Assembly (NCBI GenBank): GCA_947629795.1
Contig: CANRFC010000003.1
Coordinates: 62,001-126,000 of the forward strand
Reading direction: 5' to 3'
DNA from: an uncultured Oscillospiraceae bacterium
Lineage (GTDB): Bacteria; Bacillota; Clostridia; Oscillospirales; Oscillospiraceae
Length of the DNA: 64,000 bases
A program made the translations under genes and the position numbers. How positions within the stretch are numbered: position 1 is the stretch's first letter; each line of letters starts with the position of its first letter. Under the pieces are notes generated by a model. The model was given only the letters and a program-made list of their open reading frames with translations, was not told where the DNA came from and ran no database searches. Positions 1 through 9,307 of the stretch are shown here, piece by piece.

Positions 1-180
1 GATCTCCTGGGCCGAGTAGCGGGAGTTGCCGGTGACCACCACGTGATTGACCCGGAAAAAGGCCACGCAGCCCACCGCCAGGGCGGCCAGGACAAGGAGA
101 AGGGACAGCAGGACATAGAGGATGCCGAAGCGCCCTCTTCTCCTTCTCCGCCGCCGATCCCGATGGTTCCTTCCCGCCAT
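1..180 (-). CDS. ftsQ: Cell division protein FtsQ/DivIB, N-terminal part only
   Basis: Only the first 60 codons are inside the window; the gene runs off the left edge. The start is an ATG preceded by GGAGGGC. The product begins with a very basic cytoplasmic tail (a run of about seven arginines, residues 9-15), then one membrane segment (about residues 18-42), then the sequence FFRVNHVVVTGN, which is the typical opening of the POTRA domain of FtsQ/DivIB. The family is a bitopic divisome protein that scaffolds FtsL and FtsB/DivIC at the septum. It is the last dcw gene visible here, following murA after a gap of about 130 bp. The family call rests on topology, the POTRA start and context. Confidence 0.8.
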   Translation of the reverse strand, partial: MAGRNHRDRRRRRRRGRFGILYVLLSLLLVLAALAVGCVAFFRVNHVVVTGNSRYSAQEI

Positions 181-308
181 GGCCTGCCCTCCGTGCTGTC
201 TGTATCTCCTCTGCGGCACATTTTCTGCCGTGGATATCACGCAGCGGCTATTGTACCACATTTTACATAAAAAGTTGTTAAAAAACGCTTACAAATTTTT
301 GCCGGCCC

Positions 309-1562
309 TCAGTTCTCCTCCCGCCGGACATCCGCCCCCAGGGCCGCCAGAGCCCCCGCCAGGTCGGCGTAGCCCCGGTCGATGTGCTCCAGGCCGGACA
401 GGACGCTCTCTCCCTGGGCGCCCACGGCGGCCACCGCCAGGGCGGCGCCTCCCCGGAGGTCGGCGGCCCGGACAGAAGCCCCGAAGAGCTTTTCCACCCC
501 GGTGACCACCGCCACCCGGCCCTCCACTTTGATATCCGCGCCCATGCGCACCAGGTCGTCCACGTGGCGGTAGCGGCTGTCGAAGATGTTCTCGGCAAAG
601 ACGGTGGCCCCCCGGGCCTTGCACAGGGCGGCCATGACGATGGCCTGAGCGTCGGTGGGAAAGCCGGGATAGGGGGCGGTGCGGATGGGCCGCACCGCCC
701 TGAGGGGCTCCCGGACCTCGATGCGGATGGCGCTGGGGGAGCTGTACACCAGGCACCCCGCCTCGCTGAGCACGGCGGTGACGGTGGACAGGTGCCGCCA
801 GTCCACCCCGGTGACCTCCCCCTCGCCCCCCGCCGAGGCCACGGCAGCCAGATAGGTGGCGGCGGCGATGCGGTCCCCCAGGACGGTGTACTCTCCGGCG
901 TGGAGGTCCTCCCGGCCCCGGACCACGATGGTGGAGCTCCCCGCCCCCCGGACGTCGGCTCCGATGGCGTTGAGGAAGCCTTGCAGGTCGGCGATCTCAG
1001 GCTCCCGGGCGGCGTTGACGATGGTGGTGGTCCCCCGGGCAGCGGCCGCCGCCATCATGGCGTTCTCGGTGGCTCCCACGCTGGGCAGAGCCAGGGTGAT
1101 CTCGGCCCCCCGGAGCCTTCCGGCACATTCCAGCCGGCCGTGGCCCTCGTCGATCTCCGCCCCCAGGGCCCGCAGGGCGGAGAGATGTAAGTCGATGGGC
1201 CGGGGCCCCAGCTCGCACCCGCCGGGGTAGGAGAGCCGGCACGCCCCCATCCGGGCCAGCACCGGCCCCAGAAAAAACACCGACGAGCGCATCCGTCCCA
1301 TGAGCTCGTCGGGAATGTCCCACCGGGTGGGACAGGAGGCGTCCACGATGACGCACTCCCCCTCCCGCACCGCCCGGCAGCCCAGGTGGCGCAGGATGTC
1401 CAGGGCGATGTCCACGTCGGTGAGCCGGGGACAGTTGTGGATCAGGCACACGTCCCCTGAGAGGAGGGTGGCCGCCAGGATGGGCAGCACCCCGTTCTTG
1501 GCCCCCTGGACCCGGACCGAGCCCCGCAGCGGCCGGCCTCCCTCGATGCGCAAAACACTCAT
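309..1562 (-). CDS. murA: UDP-N-acetylglucosamine 1-carboxyvinyltransferase MurA
   Basis: First committed step of peptidoglycan synthesis: transfer of enolpyruvate from PEP to UDP-GlcNAc in the cytoplasm. The 417-residue length is normal for the family. The KN pair of the substrate site is in GAKNGVLP near residues 20-27, and the catalytic cysteine is in GGCELGPRPIDLH at about residue 115, so the enzyme should be sensitive to fosfomycin. I chose the internal ATG at 1562 because GGGAGGG stands just upstream; an open frame extends to 1595 but lacks a ribosome binding site. It sits between murG and ftsQ, a place where many Firmicutes carry murB instead. Firmicutes often have two MurA paralogues, so this may be one of two. 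Confidence 0.95.
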   Translation of the reverse strand: MSVLRIEGGRPLRGSVRVQGAKNGVLPILAATLLSGDVCLIHNCPRLTDVDIALDILRHLGCRAVREGECVIVDASCPTRWDIPDELMGRMRSSVFFLGPVLARMGACRLSYPGGCELGPRPIDLHLSALRALGAEIDEGHGRLECAGRLRGAEITLALPSVGATENAMMAAAAARGTTTIVNAAREPEIADLQGFLNAIGADVRGAGSSTIVVRGREDLHAGEYTVLGDRIAAATYLAAVASAGGEGEVTGVDWRHLSTVTAVLSEAGCLVYSSPSAIRIEVREPLRAVRPIRTAPYPGFPTDAQAIVMAALCKARGATVFAENIFDSRYRHVDDLVRMGADIKVEGRVAVVTGVEKLFGASVRAADLRGGAALAVAAVGAQGESVLSGLEHIDRGYADLAGALAALGADVRREEN

Positions 1563-1619
1563 AGCACGCCCTCCCAACGGATGATTTCGGCTCATCCTAT
1601 GCGCCGGGAGGGGTTTGGG

Positions 1620-2729
1620 TCACAGAAGGGCCTTGAGCACGGCGTAGATCTGCTCGTTGGCGTCGGGGATGGAGAGGGCGGAGAGGGAGCGCTGCATTTC
1701 CGAGCGCCGGGGGGCGTCGGCCAGAAGGGCCTTGGCCTCCTCGTAAAGCCGCCGGCCGGTGCACTCCTTCTCCGGCAGGAGCAGGGCTCCCCCGGCGTCG
1801 GCGAGGACCTTGGCGTTCTTGGTCTGGTGGTCGGCCACCACGTTGGGGGAGGGCACCAGGATGGCCGGCTTGGCGATGGCCGAGAGCTCGGAGACCGTGG
1901 AGGCCCCCGCCCGGCACAGCACCAGGTCGGCGGCGGCCATCACCAGGGGCATGTCGTAGATGTACTCCCGCACCTCCACCCCGGGGCAGTTCTCCACCCC
2001 CGCGGCGGAGAGGTCTTTGGTCATGGCGGCGAAGTCCCGGCCCGCCCCGTGGATGTGCCGGAAGGGACAGCCCTCCTGATGCTCCGCCACGATGAAGTCG
2101 GTCATGTAGCCATTCATCTGCTCTGCCCCCAGGCTGCCCCAATAGGACAGCAGCAGGGGCTTGTCGCCGGGGATGCCCAGCTTGGCCCGGGCCTCGGCCC
2201 GGGTATATTGGAAGAAGTCCCCCCGCACCGGGGTGCCGGTGACCTTCACCTTGTCGGGGTGGTCGTAGTGGTTCCTGCTCTCGGCAAAGCCCACCATCAC
2301 CACGTCGCAGACCTTGGAGAGGGCCTTGGTGGTCAGGCCGGGGACGGCGTTGGACTCGTGGACGGCGGTGGGGATGCCCCGCTTGGCCGCCGCCTTCACC
2401 ACCGGGTAGGAGGCGTAGCCCCCGGTGCCCACCACCAGGTCGGGCCGGAAGTCGTCCAGGATGGCCCGGGCCTGGGCGGCGGAGCGGGCCATGTTCACCG
2501 CCGTTTTCAGATTGTGGCCCAGGGCGGCGGGGGTCAGGGACCGGCGCAGGCCGGAGATGGTCACGGTCCTGAGCTCAAAGCCCTCCTTGGGCACCAGCCG
2601 CTCCTCCATGCCCCCTCTGGCCCCCACGAAGAGGACCTGAGCCCCCTCCCGCTCCCGGAACATCCGGGCCAGGGCCACGGCGGGGTTGATGTGTCCGGCG
2701 GTGCCGCCGCAGGTAAATAGAATGTTCAT
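1620..2729 (-). CDS. murG: UDP-GlcNAc:lipid I N-acetylglucosaminyltransferase MurG
   Basis: MurG converts lipid I to lipid II on the inner membrane face. The 369-residue product has the N-terminal glycine loop (FTCGGTAGHINPA, residues 5-17; most relatives have GGTGGH, so the second glycine is Ala here) and the C-terminal donor-site motif around CRAGASTVSELSA. It is a two-Rossmann-domain GT28 enzyme by family. GGAGGGG precedes the ATG by a normal distance. The gene starts 18 bp after ftsW, so the two are cotranscribed. Confidence 0.96.
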   Translation of the reverse strand: MNILFTCGGTAGHINPAVALARMFREREGAQVLFVGARGGMEERLVPKEGFELRTVTISGLRRSLTPAALGHNLKTAVNMARSAAQARAILDDFRPDLVVGTGGYASYPVVKAAAKRGIPTAVHESNAVPGLTTKALSKVCDVVMVGFAESRNHYDHPDKVKVTGTPVRGDFFQYTRAEARAKLGIPGDKPLLLSYWGSLGAEQMNGYMTDFIVAEHQEGCPFRHIHGAGRDFAAMTKDLSAAGVENCPGVEVREYIYDMPLVMAAADLVLCRAGASTVSELSAIAKPAILVPSPNVVADHQTKNAKVLADAGGALLLPEKECTGRRLYEEAKALLADAPRRSEMQRSLSALSIPDANEQIYAVLKALL

Positions 2730-2747
2730 GCTTACCCCTCCATGCTG

Positions 2748-3941
2748 CTATTTGGCGGCCCTCACCTGCCGGGAGACCCCCAGCACGATGCCCATCTCCG
2801 CCAGCTCAATGACCAGGGCGGTGCCGCCGTAGGAGAAGAAGGGCAGGCTCACGCCGGTGGTGGGCAGGAGATTGGTGACCACCGAGATATTCAGGAAGAC
2901 CTGGGCCGCCATGAGGGTGATGATGCCCACCACCACCAGGGAGCCAAACCGGTCCCGGGCGTGAAGGGCGATCCAGTAGCCCCGGATGATGAGCAGAGCG
3001 AACAGGGCCAGCACCACGATGGCGCCCACCAGGCCCATCTCCTCGCACCACACCGAGAAGATGAAGTCGTTCTCGGCCTCGGGGAGGAAGAGCTGCTTCT
3101 GCCGGCTCTGGCCGAAGCCCACGCCGAACAGCCCCCCCGAGGCGATGGCGTAAAGGGACTGGATGATCTGCCAGCCGCCGTCTCTGGGATGGGCCCAGGG
3201 GTCCCGCCAGATGTCGATGCGGTCGGCCTGATAGCCCGTCATCATCAGCACCAGCAGCCCCGCGGCGCCCACGCCTCCCACGCCCACCATCCACAGGGGG
3301 ATGCCACCGGCGAAGAGGATGGCGGCGGCGGGGATGAGGATGAGGATGGTGCCCGACATGTGGGGCTCGAACTTCATCAGCACGATGATGACCAGGAGGA
3401 TGGCCAGATAGGGGACCATCTCCAGGATGCCCACCTTGTCCAGCCAGCTCAGGGCCCGGCCCAGGAAGGAGCGGCGGTTGAAGGGCTTGTGCTTTTCGCT
3501 GTTGCGCTTGCTCATCCGGGCGGAGAAGTAGAGGATGACCCCCAGCTTGGCGGCCTCGGAGGGCTGGAAGGTGCCCGCGATGGGCAGCTTGATCCACCGG
3601 CGCACCCCGTCGGCGCGGTCAGTGTGGATGCCCGGGATGAGCACCGCCACCAGCAGGAGGATGGCCACCCCCAGCACCACCACCGACAGGGCCCGGTAGA
3701 CCTGATAGTTGACCTTGGAGGCCAGGTACATGACCCCCAGGCCCACCCCGGCAAAGACGGCCTGGCGCACAAAGTAGTAGGTGGCCGAGCGCTCCTCGTA
3801 CAGGGCGGTGGGATAGGAGGCGGAGAAGACCGTGACGGCGCCGATGACCGTAAGTATCACCACCAGCATGAGGAAGGGCAGGTCCACAGGACCCCGGGAG
3901 AGCTGCTCCTCCATGGTCAGGTCACGCTTCAGCTTTGCCAT
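2748..3941 (-). CDS. ftsW: SEDS-family peptidoglycan polymerase FtsW
   Basis: Polytopic SEDS protein (397 residues, about ten membrane segments) that polymerises lipid II together with a class B PBP at the septum. Visible family features are the N-terminal FSASYP stretch after the first membrane helix, the large extracytoplasmic loop around residues 270-300 and the C-terminal PFFSYGGTALV motif. FtsW fits better than RodA or SpoVE only through its position between mraY and murG; SpoVE is also encoded there in Bacillus, so the paralogue assignment is not certain. ATG at 3941 is preferred over a GTG nine bases upstream because GGTGG lies five bases before it. Confidence 0.9.
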   Translation of the reverse strand: MAKLKRDLTMEEQLSRGPVDLPFLMLVVILTVIGAVTVFSASYPTALYEERSATYYFVRQAVFAGVGLGVMYLASKVNYQVYRALSVVVLGVAILLLVAVLIPGIHTDRADGVRRWIKLPIAGTFQPSEAAKLGVILYFSARMSKRNSEKHKPFNRRSFLGRALSWLDKVGILEMVPYLAILLVIIVLMKFEPHMSGTILILIPAAAILFAGGIPLWMVGVGGVGAAGLLVLMMTGYQADRIDIWRDPWAHPRDGGWQIIQSLYAIASGGLFGVGFGQSRQKQLFLPEAENDFIFSVWCEEMGLVGAIVVLALFALLIIRGYWIALHARDRFGSLVVVGIITLMAAQVFLNISVVTNLLPTTGVSLPFFSYGGTALVIELAEMGIVLGVSRQVRAAK

Positions 3942-4017
3942 CTGTACCACCGCCTTTCAAATCAACTGTTTCCGCGTGGGCCGATGGGGAGGCCCGTTCC
4001 AAAGTCCGCTTTCTTTC

Positions 4018-5016
4018 TCAATACCGTCCCCACACCCCGGCCAGGGCGACGGCGCAGGACAGGGCGGACACCGCCGCGAAGACGGCCACCACCTTCTTCT
4101 CCTTCCACCCGCACATCTCAAAGTGGTGGTGGAGGGGGGCCATCTTGAAGATGCGCTTGCCGTGGGTGGCCTTGAAATAGAGGACCTGGATGATGTCGGA
4201 CAGGGTCTCGGCAATATACACGATGCCCACCAGGATGAGGACCAGGGGCATATCCGTGGCAAAGGCCAGGCCGCACACCATCCCCCCCAGGAACAGGGAG
4301 CCCGTGTCCCCCATGAACACCTGGGCGGGGTAGTGGTTGTAGACCAAAAAGCCCAGCAGGCCCCCCAACAGGGCGGCCGAGAGGACGGTGAGCTCCCCCA
4401 TGGCCCAGTGGGCGGTGATGGCGGCGAAGAAGACCGCCACAGGCACCGTCACGCTGGAGGACAGGCCGTCCACCCCGTCGGTGATGTTCACGGCGTTCAC
4501 CGTGCCCACCATGACAAAGGCGGCGAAGACCATGTACAGCCAGTCGGGGATGCTCCCCCAGGTCACATTGAAAAAGGGGATGTAGAGCTCAAACTTCAGG
4601 TATCCGGCGTTGCGCAGCAGCACGGTCATCAGAATGGCCGCCGCAAGCTGCAGAAGGAACTTCCACCCGGCGGTGAGGCCGGTATTCTCGTGGTGGACCA
4701 CCTTCATGTAGTCGTCGATAAAGCCGATGGCGCCGAAGACCAGGGCGAAGAGGTAGACGTACAACCCACCCCAGTCCCCGCCGGCCAGGTCCTTCCAGCC
4801 AAAGGCCAGCAAGGTGACCAGGATGGCCGCGATGAACATCAGCCCGCCCATGGTGGGGGTGCCCTGCTTGGACATATGCCAGGTGGGCCCGATCTCCTTG
4901 ATGGACTGGCCGGCGTGGAGCGCCCGGAGCACCGGGATGAGCAGCCGCCCCAGGACCACGGTGAGAAGGAAGCTCACCGCCGCCGTGAGGAGTATGGTGA
5001 CAACAGTAGGTTGCAT
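4018..5016 (-). CDS. mraY: Phospho-N-acetylmuramoyl-pentapeptide transferase MraY
   Basis: Makes lipid I from UDP-MurNAc-pentapeptide and undecaprenyl phosphate. The 332-residue polytopic protein shows the catalytic signatures FIDDYMK, NITDGVDGL and LHHHFE, the last being the cytoplasmic histidine loop of the family. The start at 5016 follows GGAGGT with nine bases between; the longer open frame upstream runs into non-coding sequence. In contrast to the usual Firmicute order there is no murD between mraY and ftsW and no murF before mraY. Confidence 0.96.
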   Translation of the reverse strand: MQPTVVTILLTAAVSFLLTVVLGRLLIPVLRALHAGQSIKEIGPTWHMSKQGTPTMGGLMFIAAILVTLLAFGWKDLAGGDWGGLYVYLFALVFGAIGFIDDYMKVVHHENTGLTAGWKFLLQLAAAILMTVLLRNAGYLKFELYIPFFNVTWGSIPDWLYMVFAAFVMVGTVNAVNITDGVDGLSSSVTVPVAVFFAAITAHWAMGELTVLSAALLGGLLGFLVYNHYPAQVFMGDTGSLFLGGMVCGLAFATDMPLVLILVGIVYIAETLSDIIQVLYFKATHGKRIFKMAPLHHHFEMCGWKEKKVVAVFAAVSALSCAVALAGVWGRY

Positions 5017-5121
5017 TTGGATCTGACCTCCGCTCTTTTCAGCTTTCCTTGGGACACAGAGGGTTATTTTAGCACGGATACCCCGCATTTGCAATCTCTT
5101 TTATAAACCATATGGTTTTCT

Positions 5122-5264
5122 ATGGAAATTTTCTTTGTCTGCTTTCTTTTCAAAAGAAAGTAGGTCTTTTATGGAAGTTTTCTTTGCCTACTTTCTTTTT
5201 CAAAAGAAAGTAGGTCTTTTATGGAAGTTTTCTTTGCCTACTTTCTTTTTCAAAAGAAAGTAGG
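5122..5264 (-). repeat. Three tandem copies of a 49-50 bp palindromic element behind murE
   Basis: Three near-identical units begin at 5122, 5171 and 5221 (period 49, then 50). Each holds a perfect inverted repeat with 13-base arms CCTACTTTCTTTT and AAAAGAAAGTAGG around TC, followed in the murE sense direction by CAAAGAAAACTTCCATAAAAG. The murE stop codon lies inside the unit nearest the gene. Related single elements lie directly behind mraZ and serA. The array covers most of the murE-mraY gap and could form hairpins in the operon mRNA. Confidence 0.9.
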
Positions 5265-6685
5265 ATGAGTTCCCGCTCGTCCATGTGCCGCTTTTCCCCG
5301 TTGACCTCCTGGTAGGTCTCGTGGCCCTTCCCCGCCAGCAGGAGGGTGTCCCCCTCCCCCAGCAGGCCCAGAGCCAGGGCGATGGCCTTTTCCCGGTCCG
5401 GCTCCACATACCGCTCCCCGGGCAGGCCCTCCATCCCCGCCAGGATCTGGGCGATGATGGCCTCGGGCTCCTCGGTGCGGGGGTTATCCGAGGTGACCAC
5501 ACACACGTCGGAGAGCCGGGCGGCGATGGCCCCCATGAGAGGCCGCTTGCCCTTGTCCCGGTCCCCGCCGCAGCCGAACAGGCAGATGAGCCGCCCCTTC
5601 ACAAAGGGCTTCAGGGCCAGGAGCACGTTCTCCAGGGCGTCGGGGGTGTGGGCGTAGTCGATGACCACCGTGCCGGGTCCGGGGGTGGGGACCACCTCCA
5701 TGCGGCCCTTCACTCCGGGGGCCTGGGCCAGGGCCCGGGCGGAATCCCGCAGCGGGACGCCCAGGACCTCGGCGCAGGCCAGGGCACACAGGGCGTTGGA
5801 CACGGTGAAGGCGCCGGGGATATGCAGCTCCACCGGGACCCGCTCCCCCCAGCCCTCCGCCTGAAAGGCCACTCCGCCGGAGGAGAGCCGCAGGTCCCGG
5901 GCAGTGAGGTCGGCCCCCGCCCGGCTTTGGGCGTAGGTCACCGCCGGGCAGGATATCCGGTTGACATAATACTCACCCGCCGGGTCATCCAGGTTGAGCA
6001 CGGCGGTCTGGCTCTGGTCGAAGAGCCGGCCCTTGGCGGCCCGGTAGGCCTCCATGGTCTTGTGGAAATCCAGGTGGTCCTGAGTCAGGTTGGTGAAGGC
6101 CCCCACGGCAAAGTCCAGGCCGTCCACCCGATGCAGGCACAGGGCGTGGGAGGAGACCTCCATCACCACGTGGGTGCAGCCGGCGTCGGCCATGGTCCGC
6201 AGCCAGCCCTGGAGGTCCAGGCTCTCGGGGGTGGTACGGCAGGCGGGGTACTCCTCCTCCCCCACCAGCACCCGGTTGGTGCCCAGGAGCCCTACCCGGT
6301 GCCCCTGGGCAGCCAGGATGTCCCGGAGGAGATTGGTGACGGTGGTCTTGCCGTTGGTGCCCGTGACCCCCACCAGGGTCAGGGCCTCCCCCGGGTCGCC
6401 GTACCAGGCCGCCCCCAGGGCGGCCAGTGCGGCCCGGCCGTCAGAGACGGCCAGGATGGGCACCGGACCCGGGAGAGCCGGGGCCTCCCCCTGGGTGACC
6501 ACGGCGGCGGCCCCCTTCCGGAGGGCCTGGCGGATGTGGTCCCGGCCGTCAGCGGCAAAGCCGGGGAGGGCCATGAAGAGCTCTCCGGGGCGGAGGGTGC
6601 GGCTGTCATAGCTGACGCCGGTGACCTCCACGTCGGCCCCGGGGCAGGCAAGCCCCAGTTCCGCAAGCAAAACGCTGAGCTTCAC
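5219..6685 (-). CDS. murE: UDP-MurNAc-tripeptide synthetase MurE (meso-DAP type)
   Basis: ATP-dependent ligase that adds the third amino acid to UDP-MurNAc-L-Ala-D-Glu. The P-loop GTNGKTT is at about residue 110 and a DNPR motif at about residue 400; DNPR is the signature of meso-diaminopimelate-adding enzymes, which predicts DAP-type cell wall. The lysine-carbamylation and Mur ligase C domains follow the normal order. The start is GTG at 6685 with only a weak GGGA upstream. Oddity: the last 14 or so residues (LLSFEKESRQRKLP) are encoded by the palindromic repeat that fills the gap to mraY, so the tail is longer than usual and repeat-derived. Confidence 0.95.
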   Translation of the reverse strand: MKLSVLLAELGLACPGADVEVTGVSYDSRTLRPGELFMALPGFAADGRDHIRQALRKGAAAVVTQGEAPALPGPVPILAVSDGRAALAALGAAWYGDPGEALTLVGVTGTNGKTTVTNLLRDILAAQGHRVGLLGTNRVLVGEEEYPACRTTPESLDLQGWLRTMADAGCTHVVMEVSSHALCLHRVDGLDFAVGAFTNLTQDHLDFHKTMEAYRAAKGRLFDQSQTAVLNLDDPAGEYYVNRISCPAVTYAQSRAGADLTARDLRLSSGGVAFQAEGWGERVPVELHIPGAFTVSNALCALACAEVLGVPLRDSARALAQAPGVKGRMEVVPTPGPGTVVIDYAHTPDALENVLLALKPFVKGRLICLFGCGGDRDKGKRPLMGAIAARLSDVCVVTSDNPRTEEPEAIIAQILAGMEGLPGERYVEPDREKAIALALGLLGEGDTLLLAGKGHETYQEVNGEKRHMDERELILLSFEKESRQRKLP

Positions 6686-6745
6686 AGGATCATTCCCAAC
6701 TGCGGCTTGAAAGTTTCTTCTCCTTTGCAGCGGGAAACGGAAGGG

Positions 6746-9196
6746 CTACGTCCGCACCATGGAGTTGTCCGAGAAGGTGCAGTCGATGACGGTGCCGGGC
6801 TCCACCATAGTCCCCGCCGACACCGACTGGGTGGCCACGGTGGCTCCCGAGGACAGGTAGCGGTCCGAGCCGCCCACCTTCAGATAGAGGTCCAGCTTGG
6901 CCAGGGCCTCCCTGGCCTGCTCCAGGCTCTTGCCCCGGAGGGAGGGGACCTTCACCGGCTCGTCGGGCTTTTCGGCGTCCAGGTAGAGGACGATCTGGCT
7001 GCCGTTGGGGATCATGGCGCCGCCCACGGGGATCTGGGCGGTGACCTTGTCCCCCTCTCCCACGGTACGCACGGTGAAGCCGGCGTTCTGGGCGGCCTCC
7101 ACGCCCACCTGGGCGCTCTGGCCCACCAGGTTGGGCACCGTCATGTCGATGGCGGCCTTCTCCTCCTCGGTGTACTGCCGCTCCACCCCCATGTAGTCCA
7201 GGATATTCTCCAGCAGCTCGCCGGCCATGGAGGCCGCCATGTTACCGCCCGAGATGTAGTAGTCTTGGGAGGTCACGTTGCTCCCCGGCACTGCCGGCTT
7301 GGGGGCGTTGTAGGCCAGCAGGACCACGATCTGGGGGTCATCCGCCGGCGCAAAGCCCAGGAAGGACACGATGGTGTAATCCTTGCCCTTGTTGATGATG
7401 GGGTCGTCGGTCTCCTCCTTCACGGTCTCGGAGGAGCCGGTCTTGCCGCCGATGCGGTAGCCGGGGACGTAGGCCCGCTTGCCTGTGCCGCCGTCCACCA
7501 CGCCCTCCAGGATCTTCCGGCAGCGCTCACTGGTCTCCTCGCTGATCACCTGGCGGACCTCGGTGGGCTCGGTCTTCTCCACCACGTTGCCCTCCGGGTC
7601 GGTGATGGACTCCATGACGTAGGGCTGCATCAGATGCCCGCCGTTGATGACGGCGGAGGCCGCCGTGATGAGCTGGATGGGAGTGACCTGGAACCGCTGG
7701 CCGAAGGAGGCGGTGGCCAGATAGGAGTTCTGCTGGGTGCTGGGGGCGATGAACTGGCTCCGGGACCAGAAGATGCTCTTCCCCTCGCCCTGCATATCCA
7801 CCCCGGTCTTCTCCAGAAAACCGAAGTCCTTCACGTACTGGTAGAACTTCTCCGCCCCCAGCCGCTGGCCGATCATCATAAAGGCGGGGTTGCAGGAGTT
7901 GGCCACCGCCTTGGCCAGGTCCTGATCCTTGTGGCCCGGTGCCTTCTGGGAGCACTCGATGGTATACTCCCCCACCTGGTAATAGCCGGGGCAGTAGAAG
8001 TGGTCGGACTCGCTGACCACCCCCTCCTCCAGGGCGGCGGCCAGGACCACGGTCTTGAAGGTGGAGCCCGGCTCGTAGGAGTCGTTCATGGCCTTGTTGC
8101 GCCACTGGCGGTTGAGCATCTGCTTCAGGGCGGTGTCGTAGGCGTCCTCGGCGGCGGCGGGGTCGTTCTCCACGGTGGTGAGGTACTCGCTGAGCACCGG
8201 GTCGGAGACGGTCCAGGGCTGGTTGAGGTCGTAGTCCGGGGAGTTGGCCCAGGCCTTGATGGCCCCGGTCTTGGGGTCCATGGCGATGACGAAGCCGCCG
8301 TCCTGGACCTCAAAGGTCTCGATGCCCTTCTCCAGGATGCGCTCGCAGTAGTACTGGATGGTGGTGTTGATGGTGATGTTCACGTCGTTGCCATCGGTGG
8401 CGTCGTAGTAGTCCTGGAAGGAGTACTTCAGCTCCCGGTTCTTGCCGTCCTTGGCGGTGACCACCCGCCCGGTCTTTCCGGCAAGCTGCTCCTCGTAGAG
8501 GGCCTCCATTCCGTAGGCCCCGGTGTTGTCCACATTGGGGTTGACCCACCCGATGACCTGGGCAGCCAGGGAGCCCTTGGGGTAGTACCGCTTGGAGGTG
8601 GGCATGCAATAGACGCTGTTGGACAGGTGATTGTCCAGGATGAACTGGTTGACCTTGTCGGCGGTCTCCCGCTCCACCCGCTGGGAGAGGACCTCATAGT
8701 AGCTGCTGGTCTTGCCGATGCGCTCCTCGGTCTTGGCCGCGTCGATGTTCAGGATGGTGGAGAGGCCCTGGGCGATCTGGTCGGCCTCGGGCCGGGGATA
8801 GTAGTCCTTCCGGCTGGTCTTGGGCTGCCCGTTGTCATCCAGGAACTTCTTGTCCCAGCTCTCCTGGAGGGTCTTGAAGTCATGGGGGGAGAGGATCACG
8901 TTGTACACCGTGGCCGACATGGCCAGGATCTCCCCGTCGGCCGAGACGATCTTCCCCCGGTCGGGAGCCACGGCGCTGTCCATGGTCTGCTGGTTGATGG
9001 CCTTCTGCTGGTACTCCTCGTGGTGGGTGATCTGGATGCTCCAGAGCTGCCGGAGCAAGGGGAGGAATACGATGACGCCGAACAGGGCCATGAGCACCAG
9101 GGTGCGGATGAGCACGGTGCGGTTGGCCTTGTTGTTTGGAGCCTGCTCCGGCCGGGAACGCTCCCGCTCCTCCCGGCGCCGGTCTTGCTCTCGCAT
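6746..9196 (-). CDS. spoVD: Class B penicillin-binding protein with two PASTA domains (SpoVD/FtsI type)
   Basis: Transpeptidase that crosslinks peptidoglycan at the septum or in the spore cortex. From the chosen ATG (AAGGAGG upstream) the product has 816 residues: charged cytoplasmic tail, one membrane helix at about 28-48, dimerisation domain, then the transpeptidase domain with STFK near residue 376, SCN near 434 and KTG near 583, and two C-terminal PASTA repeats from about 680. In Firmicutes PASTA-bearing PBPs at this place are PbpB or SpoVD; only one is encoded here, so it may serve vegetative division, sporulation or both. The gene lies between the ftsL-like gene and murE. Confidence 0.93.
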   Translation of the reverse strand: MREQDRRREERERSRPEQAPNNKANRTVLIRTLVLMALFGVIVFLPLLRQLWSIQITHHEEYQQKAINQQTMDSAVAPDRGKIVSADGEILAMSATVYNVILSPHDFKTLQESWDKKFLDDNGQPKTSRKDYYPRPEADQIAQGLSTILNIDAAKTEERIGKTSSYYEVLSQRVERETADKVNQFILDNHLSNSVYCMPTSKRYYPKGSLAAQVIGWVNPNVDNTGAYGMEALYEEQLAGKTGRVVTAKDGKNRELKYSFQDYYDATDGNDVNITINTTIQYYCERILEKGIETFEVQDGGFVIAMDPKTGAIKAWANSPDYDLNQPWTVSDPVLSEYLTTVENDPAAAEDAYDTALKQMLNRQWRNKAMNDSYEPGSTFKTVVLAAALEEGVVSESDHFYCPGYYQVGEYTIECSQKAPGHKDQDLAKAVANSCNPAFMMIGQRLGAEKFYQYVKDFGFLEKTGVDMQGEGKSIFWSRSQFIAPSTQQNSYLATASFGQRFQVTPIQLITAASAVINGGHLMQPYVMESITDPEGNVVEKTEPTEVRQVISEETSERCRKILEGVVDGGTGKRAYVPGYRIGGKTGSSETVKEETDDPIINKGKDYTIVSFLGFAPADDPQIVVLLAYNAPKPAVPGSNVTSQDYYISGGNMAASMAGELLENILDYMGVERQYTEEEKAAIDMTVPNLVGQSAQVGVEAAQNAGFTVRTVGEGDKVTAQIPVGGAMIPNGSQIVLYLDAEKPDEPVKVPSLRGKSLEQAREALAKLDLYLKVGGSDRYLSSGATVATQSVSAGTMVEPGTVIDCTFSDNSMVRT

Positions 9197-9307
9197 GGGT
9201 CCTTGCCTCCTTTTATCAGGGAAAAGGGAGTAAGAAAACATTTTTCTTACTCCCTTGATCTTCTTCTCTATTCCCGGCGTCCTCAGCCAAGTATATGGCC
9301 GCCGGCC

